Below are positions 18,208 to 25,311 of a stretch of 64,000 nt of DNA, piece after piece (the first letter of the stretch is position 1; each line of letters starts with the position of its first letter). The position numbers and the translations under genes were made by a program. The notes under the pieces are model-generated. The model had not been told where the DNA came from. It saw only the letters and a program-made list of their open reading frames with translations, and did not search any database. Source of the stretch: Clostridia bacterium (GTDB lineage: Bacteria; Bacillota; Clostridia; Oscillospirales; Acutalibacteraceae); NCBI GenBank assembly GCA_017516315.1, contig JAFXDE010000005.1, positions 1-64,000 on the forward strand, read 5' to 3'.

Positions 18208-18314
18208 GCGGTTACAGGTTGATCGGATAAAAGCTATATTAAATTTAATTTTCTTAAATTGTTTTCGGTAATCTGCTTTTCAGTTCAAGCAAGCAATGTT
18301 TCAGACATCAAAGT

Positions 18315-18346
18315 AAAATCCCGCCCTCTTATGAGAACGGGATTTT
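18315..18346 (-). terminator. leftward terminator just past the tRNA-Thr fragment
   Basis: AAAATCCCG (18315-18323) pairs with CGGGATTTT (18338-18346). It touches the CCA end of the tRNA-Thr fragment, the position expected for the terminator of a tRNA gene that once ended here. Confidence 0.65.
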
Positions 18347-18393
18347 GGAGCTGATAACCGGATTTGAACCGGTGACCTCATCCTTACCAAGGA
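18346..18393 (-). pseudogene. 3' fragment of tRNA-Thr(GGT)
   Basis: These 48 bases are identical to the 3' part of the intact tRNA-Thr at 19724-19799, covering CCA, the acceptor 3' strand, the T arm, the variable loop and the anticodon loop with most of its stem. The D arm and 5' acceptor strand are missing, so it cannot make a tRNA. Both copies have the same orientation and lie 1.33 kb apart, as expected if an element had inserted into the 3' half of the tRNA gene, or from an unequal duplication. Confidence 0.85.
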
Positions 18394-18518
18394 CACGACC
18401 GTCTGCAAGCAGACCGTTTGGGTGCTACTTCCCTTGAACAGAAGGTTTTCAGATTATTGCATTTTCTTTTGGTTTTATCCAACTGCATTCTTTTTCCAAA
18501 AGGTAGTATAACACTTAA

Positions 18519-18635
18519 TTTGTTCATGAAACAAGATGTTTGAACTTTATTGAACATCTTGTTTTAAGGGTGGCAATGGTTTGCGGTTTGAGTAGAACTA
18601 CGGTTTACAAATATGTGGGGCTTTTGGAAAATTGA
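18519..18635 (+). pseudogene. remnant ORF with helix-turn-helix resembling a transposase or recombinase
   Basis: A 38-codon open stretch without a good start ends at TGA 18633-18635 and contains VAMVCGLSRTTVYKYVGLLE, the pattern of a DNA-binding helix-turn-helix as found in IS-element transposases and serine recombinases. A 12-bp inverted repeat (18530-18541 with 18553-18564) sits in the same place. It looks like a decayed piece of a mobile element, consistent with its place between the two tRNA-Thr copies. The assignment rests on one short motif. Confidence 0.35.
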
Positions 18636-18644
18636 TATAAAATC

Positions 18645-18702
18645 AAGTCAGACATTTAACAAGTATAATCTTAGATTATATTATGTGCTAAATGTCTGAC
18701 TT
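18645..18702 (-). terminator. 14-bp perfect hairpin downstream of the lipoprotein gene
   Basis: AAGTCAGACATTTA (18645-18658) and TAAATGTCTGACTT (18689-18702) are perfect complements around an AT-rich 30-base loop. It lies 23 bases past the stop of the leftward lipoprotein gene and may be its terminator, though the U tract is poor. The remainder of 18093-18725 shows no intact gene. Confidence 0.5.
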
Positions 18703-18725
18703 TAAATTTAGGTTATTATTTGCTT

Positions 18726-19298
18726 TTATCTGATTTTATAATTGATTTCAGTTGTTTTTTCGTTATTGCTGTCATTCGGCAGACTTATTTTGATAAACAA
18801 TGGAGCGCTTTCATTATCCATTACTTCTTTAGGAACTTCAATATAGCCTCTGCCTTCGCAAGTTTGGCTAAGAGGGTCAAGAGATGTGATATCGGTTAAA
18901 ATAACATAATCGCCTTTAATCAAATTTGCAGCTGCGGTGAATTCATACCCGTCATTATAGTCAGCAATAATTCCTAAATTAACAGGGAATGTTAATTTCT
19001 CTTTGCTTATGTTTTTAATGGTGTATGAAAATGAAATCATAATCTTTCCGTCATCTGCCACAAAAGGATTGTTATATTGTTTTTCTTCTGTTGGTAGCAA
19101 ATATTCGGGGTCAGGTGTTTTGCCTGTTTGGAAAGTAGCATTTTTTAATTTTTCTGCATATTCAAAACGGGAAAGTGAAAATTCTACTACGGAAGTTGTT
19201 ACAACTGAGCCGACAGGATATTCTGTTTTATCTTTTGCACAAGCGCAAAGAGAAAAACAGAATAAAATGGCTAATGACAATGCTATAATTTTTTTCAT
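18726..19298 (-). CDS. small secreted lipoprotein, DUF4352-like
   Basis: The 190-residue protein starts with a lipoprotein signal, MKKIIALSLAILFCFS, and the lipobox LCAC with Cys20. The mature part is beta-rich and contains KIMISFSYTIKNISKEKLTFP, the look of DUF4352/telokin-like extracellular domains often carried by Firmicute lipoproteins. AGGAAA precedes the ATG at 19298. The gene is more AT-rich than its neighbours and lies inside the 1.3-kb segment between the tRNA-Thr fragment and the intact tRNA, so it may be cargo of a former element. Function unknown. Confidence 0.7.
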   Translation of the reverse strand: MKKIIALSLAILFCFSLCACAKDKTEYPVGSVVTTSVVEFSLSRFEYAEKLKNATFQTGKTPDPEYLLPTEEKQYNNPFVADDGKIMISFSYTIKNISKEKLTFPVNLGIIADYNDGYEFTAAANLIKGDYVILTDITSLDPLSQTCEGRGYIEVPKEVMDNESAPLFIKISLPNDSNNEKTTEINYKIR

Positions 19299-19420
19299 TT
19301 TAAATTTCCTTTCTGATTTTAGATGTGATATGTAAAAAAACTTTCCTACCCCCCTTAAAAAATAAAAAGTGTGTGCAAACCGAAGAATGCACACACGAAA
19401 AATGCAGACTTTGATTTGCT

Positions 19421-19532
19421 ACCACACAAAAAATCCACAATCCAAACTAAGAAATGCGAAAACAAGCCCGCATTTTTACCGAAATAAAAATGCACACTCT
19501 TAGTTTGGCAGTATTTTGATTTTTTATGTGGT
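19421..19532. repeat. long imperfect inverted repeat with inner hairpins
   Basis: Left arm ACCACACAAAAAATC...CCAAACTAAGA (19421-19452) pairs with the right arm TCTTAGTTTGG...GATTTTTTATGTGGT (19498-19532). Between them lie two smaller hairpins, AATGCG/CGCATT and GCATTTTTA/TAAAAATGC, which share bases and so could alternate. It resembles a small non-autonomous mobile element or a structured untranslated region. It lies upstream of the lipoprotein gene; apart from it, 19299-19688 holds nothing I recognise. Confidence 0.6.
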
Positions 19533-19688
19533 GCTTTTAGTTTATCACCATTACTTCAAAAAATCAACTGTTTGTTTATATTTCTCTGACTGTCCACGAA
19601 ATACAATTTTTGAACGCATAATATGACCGCATCCCTTCATAAAAAAAGTGTAAAAAAGGATGTAGTCAGATAAAATTATAAAAAATAA

Positions 19689-19723
19689 AGAAAAAACCCT
19701 TGAAACCTTAAGTTTCAAGGGTT
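19689..19723 (-). terminator. terminator of tRNA-Thr
   Basis: CCCTTGAAAC and GTTTCAAGGG form a perfect stem immediately after the tRNA 3' end; on the minus strand it is followed by a U run. Confidence 0.88.
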
Positions 19724-19799
19724 TGGAGCTGATAACCGGATTTGAACCGGTGACCTCATCCTTACCAAGGATGCACTCTACCTACTGAGCTATATCAGC
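19724..19799 (-). tRNA. tRNA-Thr(GGT)
   Basis: A complete 76-nt cloverleaf including the encoded CCA. The acceptor stem GCTGATA pairs with TATCAGC; the D arm is GCTC...GAGT; the anticodon stem CATCC/GGATG holds the loop TTGGTAA with anticodon GGT; the T arm ACCGG/CCGGT holds TTCAAAT. It reads ACC and ACU codons. A consensus promoter lies just upstream and a terminator directly after. Its 3' 48 bases recur at 18346-18393. Confidence 0.97.
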
Positions 19800-19824
19800 A
19801 CACTTTATTTGTGAAAGCCTACTG

Positions 19825-19853
19825 ATTATATCCTATTTTATCCCTCTTGTCAA
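19825..19853 (-). promoter_or_regulatory. promoter of tRNA-Thr
   Basis: On the minus strand: TTGACA (19853-19848), 17-base spacer, TATAAT (19830-19825): both hexamers are consensus. Confidence 0.9.
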
Positions 19854-19906
19854 CCTTTATCGGTAAACTTTTTAATTTTTTCTCACTTTTTTCCTGCCTT
19901 GGATGT

Positions 19907-19926
19907 GTGCATCCTTGGTAAGGATG
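19907..19926 (+). other. inverted 20-nt copy of the tRNA-Thr anticodon arm
   Basis: GTGCATCCTTGGTAAGGATG on the plus strand equals bases of the minus-strand tRNA-Thr that include the whole anticodon stem-loop. It is a third piece of this tRNA within 1.6 kb and lies in the opposite orientation to the others. No surrounding tRNA structure is present. Confidence 0.7.
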
Positions 19927-20007
19927 TATTCTTTCGAAACAAAAGGAGTACAAAGTGACACAGAATGTGGTATTTTTAATAAAACTTAAGATATTTAGCG
20001 AAAACCG

Positions 20008-20036
20008 ATGACAAATTAAAAAAAGTGTGTTATAAT
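20008..20036 (+). promoter_or_regulatory. promoter of the tandem membrane-protein genes
   Basis: ATGACA (20008-20013), 17-base spacer, TATAAT (20031-20036), 31 bases before the ATG at 20068. Confidence 0.7.
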
Positions 20037-20067
20037 CTCTTGAATATTAATTTTTACGGAGGAAGAC

Positions 20068-20835
20068 ATGAAAAAGTATATTTCCCGTCTTAAAAAAGGC
20101 TGTAAATTACATACTTTTATATACTGGACTCTTTTAAGGGTGCTTATGATAGCTGCTTTTGTCGGTACGGCTTTCTCCGAGAGCGCTACTCTTACGGCGA
20201 CAGTGCATACCGCTGTTTGCTTTTTTGCATCCTTCCTCTGGGAGCTTTCTCAGGCGATGCCGAAAAAAAGCCTTTTGCGCTTTATTCCGTCTTCCATACA
20301 TACCGCGCTTAATACGGGACTTTTTATTTCCTCGTTCTTCGGTGTTTATCTTAATTGGTATTATGATATGAGGTATTTTGATCCCGTTATGACTGCCGCT
20401 TTTGCCTTCTGGGCTGTTCTCTACGGCTATGAAATAGGCTACGGCTTAGTTAAAAAATATCATTTCTCTGCTACTAAGGCTATGATTTTCTATGCCGCTT
20501 TCGGTGTAAGCTTTATTTTTTTCAATGCCTGTGAGCTGGGTGAGTTTCTTTGTGACCAGCTTATCGGTCTTGCCACGGGAGATGTAGGAAATGCACAGTT
20601 CTGGTCGGTGGCCTTGGCAGAGGGTACAGGCAGAGAGGTAAGCATTATCGACGCCATTAATCCCGAAAGAATCCCTCTTATGGATATTATGGCAGATATT
20701 ATTATTCATTCTGCCTCAGCTTTTCTGGCTCTGATTTTTATCAATGTATTCCCTTATCGCCTTAGAGGCAGATTTAAGTACGATATTGATTACGGTAATA
20801 ATAAAACTAAAGCAGCAGACAGCTCTGCAGGTTGA
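20068..20835 (+). CDS. membrane protein, first of two tandem paralogues (YjdF/DUF2238-like)
   Basis: This 255-residue protein has about six hydrophobic helices. Its C-terminal half, LGEFLCDQLIGLATGDVGNAQFW followed by PLMDIMADIIIHSASAFLALIF and FPYRLRG, closely matches the same region of the next gene, so they are paralogues. The pattern of acidic residues in helices (EF..D, D.M.D) resembles the YjdF/DUF2238 membrane family, a tentative call. GGAGGAAG precedes the ATG. The next gene starts within about 15 bases of its stop, so both are co-transcribed. Function unknown. Confidence 0.65.
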   Translation: MKKYISRLKKGCKLHTFIYWTLLRVLMIAAFVGTAFSESATLTATVHTAVCFFASFLWELSQAMPKKSLLRFIPSSIHTALNTGLFISSFFGVYLNWYYDMRYFDPVMTAAFAFWAVLYGYEIGYGLVKKYHFSATKAMIFYAAFGVSFIFFNACELGEFLCDQLIGLATGDVGNAQFWSVALAEGTGREVSIIDAINPERIPLMDIMADIIIHSASAFLALIFINVFPYRLRGRFKYDIDYGNNKTKAADSSAG

Positions 20836-20849
20836 AGGTTGGTAAAAAA

Positions 20850-21593
20850 ATGAAGGATTATCTGAACCGTTTAAGAAATAACTGTCCCCGTTCTACATAT
20901 ATCTTCTGGTGGATAATAAGATTTGCTATGATCGGTATGTTTATCAAATCTCTTTTCGATGAGCCTTTCAATTGGGTTATTTCCGTAGAAATACTGATGA
21001 ATCTCGGTATAATGTTTATGTGGGAATTCTGTATGGCTACACCGAAATGGACCGTTTTCCGTTATATAGAGCCGATTATGCAGACGGCTATTACCGTGGT
21101 TGACTTTATCGCGGTAATTACGGCTTATCTGCTCGATTTCTATTTCGAGGTAAGACTCTGGGACTCTTTTCTTCATTTTATCTGCAGCGTCGGTATCGTA
21201 TTTTTCGGTTATGAGTTTGCCTGCGCTCTTATTAAAAAGGAGAAAAAGACAGCACCGCTTCCGCTGATTCTTCTTTGTGCCGTAGGCTTCAGCTTTATGT
21301 GTACTACTCTTTGGGAGATTTTCGAGTTCGCGGGTGACCAGGCGATAGGTCTTACTACAGGAACGGTCGGAAGGTCACAGTTCTGGTCCTATACTAACCT
21401 TTTAGGTACTGCTAAGAGTCAGACACTTTTCGATTACATCGATGTAGGACGCTATCCGATTATGGATACTATGGGTGATATGGTGCTTAATACATCGGGT
21501 GCGCTTCTCGGTGCTCTCGTGCTTAAGATTTATCCCTACCGTCATAAGGGAATATTCAAGCTTGATTATGTAATACCCGAAGCAGAGGAATAA
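20850..21593 (+). CDS. membrane protein, second of two tandem paralogues (YjdF/DUF2238-like)
   Basis: The 247-residue paralogue of the preceding protein keeps the landmarks RLWDSFLHF, TLWEIFEFAGDQAIGLTTGTVG and YPIMDTMGDMVLNTSGALLGA, with KIYPYRHKG near the end. The repeated W-E-x-x-EF-x-x-D and D-x-M-x-D pattern is typical of YjdF-type proteins. An upstream TTG at 20832 is possible; the ATG at 20850 has AAGGTTGG at a better distance. Function is unknown, and divergence suggests the copies are not interchangeable. Confidence 0.65.
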   Translation: MKDYLNRLRNNCPRSTYIFWWIIRFAMIGMFIKSLFDEPFNWVISVEILMNLGIMFMWEFCMATPKWTVFRYIEPIMQTAITVVDFIAVITAYLLDFYFEVRLWDSFLHFICSVGIVFFGYEFACALIKKEKKTAPLPLILLCAVGFSFMCTTLWEIFEFAGDQAIGLTTGTVGRSQFWSYTNLLGTAKSQTLFDYIDVGRYPIMDTMGDMVLNTSGALLGALVLKIYPYRHKGIFKLDYVIPEAEE

Positions 21594-21609
21594 GCCTCTG
21601 CTTTATTGT

Positions 21610-21638
21610 TTGACTTTTTGTGCTTTTGAGTGTACAAT
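21610..21638 (+). promoter_or_regulatory. promoter of the EEP hydrolase gene
   Basis: TTGACT (21610-21615), 17-base spacer, TACAAT (21633-21638), followed by GGAGG at 21651. Confidence 0.75.
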
Positions 21639-21663
21639 GTAGAAAACAAAGGAGGAATAAAAT

Positions 21664-22581
21664 ATGAAAAAAAGTAAAATTATTATCATTGCTCTTGCCG
21701 TGGTTATTGCGGTTATCGCTGCAATTGCTATAGGCGTTACCGTCAGTAAAAAGGCTGATATTATCGACTTCGGTGAAATCGTGCTCGACGGCATTCCCGA
21801 AAAGGAAGCTGACGCTACCCGTATAATGTCCTTTAATGTCCGCTGTAAGGACGATCCCGAGGGAAGCATAGATAACCGTTCACAGCTTTGTGTAGAGGTT
21901 ATCAATCAGTATGCTCCCGACTCCTTCGGCGTTCAGGAGGCTACACCGAAATGGCTTCGTATCTTTGACGATAAGGTAGGGGACAGATATGCCCGTGTAG
22001 GCGAATCGAGAGATTTCTTCGGTCCCTTCAGTGAATACAACTGCGTGTACTATCTTAAGGATAAGTATAATCTTCTCGACAGCGGCACCTTCTGGCTTTC
22101 GGAAACTCCCTATAAAAAATACTCGGTAAGTTACGACAGTGCCTGCAGAAGAATCGCCTCCTGGGCTGTTCTCGAGGACAAGACTACGGGCGAGGTTTAC
22201 ACACATATAAATACTCATCTTGACCATGTTCTCGAAAGCACAAGAGATGCTCAGTGTAAGGTGCTTTTAGCCGAAATGGCTAAATTACAGACACAGGGAA
22301 CGGTCGTAATTACCGGCGATTTCAATACCTACAGTGACGGTGATGTTTATGCTTCTATGACTGCAGGTGCCGACGATGCTGCCGTAACGGCGGATTTAGC
22401 TGTCGAAGCCGGTATAACCTACCATAATTACGGTAAAAAGGCAGATGAAGGACAGGGCGCCATTGACTTCATCTTCGTTACCAAGGATACTCCCGTCGAC
22501 ACCTATAAGGTTATCAAAGACACCGTACAGGGAATGTATCCCTCTGACCACTATCCGATTATTGCGGATATTCACATTTAA
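21664..22581 (+). CDS. endonuclease/exonuclease/phosphatase (EEP) family protein, membrane anchored
   Basis: A 305-residue protein with one N-terminal helix (about 5-28) and a complete EEP domain: MSFNVR (metal/phosphate Asn), FGVQEA (metal Glu), THLDH (His), ITGDFNTYSDG (Asp-Asn) and SDHYPIIAD (catalytic Asp-His). The fold includes nucleases, sphingomyelinases and inositol phosphatases; anchoring outside the membrane favours an extracellular phosphodiesterase or nuclease, but the substrate is unknown. It is transcribed alone with its own promoter and shares a convergent terminator with the next gene. Confidence 0.88.
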   Translation: MKKSKIIIIALAVVIAVIAAIAIGVTVSKKADIIDFGEIVLDGIPEKEADATRIMSFNVRCKDDPEGSIDNRSQLCVEVINQYAPDSFGVQEATPKWLRIFDDKVGDRYARVGESRDFFGPFSEYNCVYYLKDKYNLLDSGTFWLSETPYKKYSVSYDSACRRIASWAVLEDKTTGEVYTHINTHLDHVLESTRDAQCKVLLAEMAKLQTQGTVVITGDFNTYSDGDVYASMTAGADDAAVTADLAVEAGITYHNYGKKADEGQGAIDFIFVTKDTPVDTYKVIKDTVQGMYPSDHYPIIADIHI

Positions 22582-22607
22582 TTATCTGTACATCTGAAAA
22601 ATGAAAG

Positions 22608-22630
22608 GCCTGTCGGATTTTCCGACAGGC
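22608..22630. terminator. bidirectional terminator between EEP and AI-2E genes
   Basis: GCCTGTCGGA (22608-22617) pairs with TCCGACAGGC (22621-22630). The two flanking genes converge on it. Confidence 0.8.
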
Positions 22631-22637
22631 TGTTTGC

Positions 22638-23858
22638 TTATTTGGATTTTTTATTTTTTTCTGTATCCGAAGCATCCTGTGCTTCTGTTTTTTCTATCGG
22701 TTTCCAAAGATGAAGGATGCCCTCATCATTGAGAAGCTTAAGCATAATGATTATCATCGGCGCGATGAACATACCCAGGACACCGAAAACCTTAAGACCT
22801 ATATACATAGCACTGATGGTGAGGAAGGGAGGAAGTCCGAGCTGTCCGGCCACGAACTTAGGCTCGATAATCTGCCTTATAACGGTAATCGAGGCGTACA
22901 TTATTCCGAGACCTATCGCCATAGGGAAATTACCCGTTAAAAGAGAATAGGCAATCCACGGAAGAAGAATGGTACCTGTACCGAGGACGGGAATGATGTC
23001 GATTATGGCAGTAACGAGAGAGATTATCGCGATATAGTTTGAGGAGAAAATTCCTAACAAGCGAAGAACGTAAAAGCCTATAGAAAGCTCGATAAAGGTG
23101 ATAAGGATGATGGAAAGGTAAGCCTTGCCCATTTTACCGAGAGAGGATTTGAGAAGAGAGATTGCTCTGGAAACATCCTTCGCCTTCTTTTCGCTGAGCT
23201 GAGCCTTTACGAACTGTCTTATAAAATCGTAATCGGCAGTAATAAAGCAGGCGGCAACGATGGAAATAACCGTAGCGATAACCACGGAGGGTATTTGTCT
23301 GGCAGTAGAAATAACTCCTGAAATGGGAGTGGTTATCCAGGAAAGACTGAAGGAGCCTTCGAGAGTGCCTGCGATATCCTGGGTAAAATCATTGCTTGTG
23401 CCTGCGAGCCATTCACGGATTTCCACGAAAAGAGCAGTAATGTTTTCCTTAAGGGTTTTACTTAAAAATTCGGGGAAGCCCGACACGAAGTTAAGAACAG
23501 CGTTTTCTACAGTGTTTACGAGGTTATCGGTATTCTGAAGCTGAAGCATAACATAATCGATAAAGCCGCCGATTTCCTGGACGATTCTGACACCGATAAG
23601 TGCGGTGAAAAAGAGCAGGACAGCCAGAAGACCGAGAACACACAGCGTAGATGCAAAGCCTTTTTTTAAGGGCGTTTTTCGCATAATGAAGTTTTTAGGT
23701 CTCTGAAGAAGAGAAGCGATTATGAAAGCGGCGATAATCGGAAAAAGAGTACCCATAGCGTATTTGAAAATAAGAAAGCAGAGAGCTATGATTATTCCGT
23801 AATAAGCTATATTGATAATAAATTTACGTTTTTTTTCTACTTCGGTCAATTTAAACAC
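22638..23858 (-). CDS. AI-2E family transporter
   Basis: The 406-residue protein has the AI-2E (YdiK/TqsA/PerM) layout: N-terminal helices (about 15-90), a periplasmic-side amphipathic region (about 95-200), then about four C-terminal helices with FIELSIGFYVLRLLGI, ALVTAIIDIIPVLGTG-like and KVFGVLGMFIAPM. Characterised relatives export autoinducer-2 or act in ion homeostasis; the substrate here is unknown. The ribosome site GAGGTG sits before the ATG. A 17-base palindrome (ATTGATTT-A-AAATCAAT) lies 39 bases upstream at 23897-23913 and might be an operator. Confidence 0.88.
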   Translation of the reverse strand: MFKLTEVEKKRKFIINIAYYGIIIALCFLIFKYAMGTLFPIIAAFIIASLLQRPKNFIMRKTPLKKGFASTLCVLGLLAVLLFFTALIGVRIVQEIGGFIDYVMLQLQNTDNLVNTVENAVLNFVSGFPEFLSKTLKENITALFVEIREWLAGTSNDFTQDIAGTLEGSFSLSWITTPISGVISTARQIPSVVIATVISIVAACFITADYDFIRQFVKAQLSEKKAKDVSRAISLLKSSLGKMGKAYLSIILITFIELSIGFYVLRLLGIFSSNYIAIISLVTAIIDIIPVLGTGTILLPWIAYSLLTGNFPMAIGLGIMYASITVIRQIIEPKFVAGQLGLPPFLTISAMYIGLKVFGVLGMFIAPMIIIMLKLLNDEGILHLWKPIEKTEAQDASDTEKNKKSK

Positions 23859-24063
23859 CTCACTTTATTCAGTAACATATATTATATTAACCTATTATTG
23901 ATTTAAAATCAATGAAATTAAAAAAATCGTTATAAAATAAAGAAAAATTTTACTCAAAACTCTTTCCTTAATGAACAAAATGTGTTATCATAACCTATAA
24001 GTTTTCTTTGAAGGGGAATGTTTTCTTCTTCGGGAATGAAATTCACAGAAAGGTCGTGAAAAA

Positions 24064-25296
24064 ATGAACGTTGCTATTTTGGGCTACGGTGTGGTTGGCT
24101 CGGGCGTTGCCGAGGTAATCAGCAAAAACGCTGATATTATGAAAAAGAACAGCAATGTGTCTTTATCACTTTCTCATATTCTTGATATCAGGGACTTCGA
24201 AAACTGTCCTTTTCAGGATATTATGACCAAAGATTTTTATGATATTTTAAATGACAGTAAGGTTGACATCGTCGTAGAAACCATGGGCGGAGTAAGTCCT
24301 GCCTTTGAATTCGTTTCAGCCTGCCTTAAGGCCGGTAAGCATGTAGTAACCTCAAATAAAGAGCTTGTGGCTGTAAAGGGCTTTGAGCTTCTGGAAATCG
24401 CCAGAAAAAAGGACGTCAACTTCCTTTTCGAGGCTGCAGTAGGCGGAGGTATTCCTATTATAAGACCTATCAGCCGCTGTCTCGCAGGTAACCGAATAAG
24501 TGAGGTCGCAGGTATTCTTAACGGAACCTCTAACTTTATTCTTACTAAAATGATAACAGAGAATATGGACTTCGATGTAGCTCTTAAGCTTGCTCAGGAA
24601 AAGGGCTATGCGGAAAAGGATCCCACCGCTGATGTGGAGGGCTTTGATGCACTGAGAAAAATCTGTATTCTCGCTTCACTCTGCTTCGGCAATCATGTTT
24701 ATCCTAACGGTGTTTATACCGAGGGTATTTCTAAAGTAACGCTCGAGGATGTTGAATTTGCTTCTTCCTTCGGCTGTGTAATAAAGCTTATTGCCAAAGC
24801 AAAGAAAATGGATAACGGAAAAATCAGCCTTACGGTTTCCCCCTGCTTTGTTAAGAATGAAAGCATGCTCGCAGGCGTAAACGGAGTGTTCAATGCCTGT
24901 CTTGTCAGAGGTGACTCGGTAGGTGATGTAGTCCTTTACGGTCAGGGTGCAGGCAAGCTTGCCACCGCTTCGGCTGTAGTAGGCGATGTGATTGACTGTG
25001 CATGTAACACTAAGGAAAGAAAGTTCTTCGGATGGGATGAAGGCAAGGATGATCTTCTGGCAGATTATCTTGATGAAGAGGTAGCACTTTATGTAAGAGC
25101 GACTGCCGAAAGCATGGAAAACGCTCAGGCGGAAATTGAGAATCATTTAGGAAAAGTAACTTACCTTTCCAGAAATGAACAGGCCTTCGACGAAATCGCA
25201 TTTGTCACACCTGTAATGAAGGAAAGAGAACTTAGAAAGATTATCGTAAAGTTACCTGTTTCGGTAATCAGCACCATCAGAACAGTAGACTATTAA
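24064..25296 (+). CDS. hom: homoserine dehydrogenase
   Basis: It reduces aspartate semialdehyde to homoserine, the branch point to threonine and methionine. The 410 residues comprise an NAD(P)-binding domain with GYGVVGSGV (about 6-14), the catalytic domain with GGGIPIIRP, GILNGTSNFILTKM, EKGYAEKDPTADVEGFD and the Lys/Asp active-site region, and a C-terminal ACT-type domain (about 335-410). RBS AAAGGTCGTG precedes the ATG. Aspartate kinase follows 15 bases later, so the two steps are made together. No T-box or riboswitch is visible upstream. Confidence 0.95.
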   Translation: MNVAILGYGVVGSGVAEVISKNADIMKKNSNVSLSLSHILDIRDFENCPFQDIMTKDFYDILNDSKVDIVVETMGGVSPAFEFVSACLKAGKHVVTSNKELVAVKGFELLEIARKKDVNFLFEAAVGGGIPIIRPISRCLAGNRISEVAGILNGTSNFILTKMITENMDFDVALKLAQEKGYAEKDPTADVEGFDALRKICILASLCFGNHVYPNGVYTEGISKVTLEDVEFASSFGCVIKLIAKAKKMDNGKISLTVSPCFVKNESMLAGVNGVFNACLVRGDSVGDVVLYGQGAGKLATASAVVGDVIDCACNTKERKFFGWDEGKDDLLADYLDEEVALYVRATAESMENAQAEIENHLGKVTYLSRNEQAFDEIAFVTPVMKERELRKIIVKLPVSVISTIRTVDY

Positions 25297-25311
25297 TTAA
25301 GGAGGAAGAGT

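Noticed and set aside
23859..24063. Possible T-box or riboswitch before hom
   Set aside because: No T-box core sequence, no lysine or SAM riboswitch features, and no terminator hairpin before the start codon.
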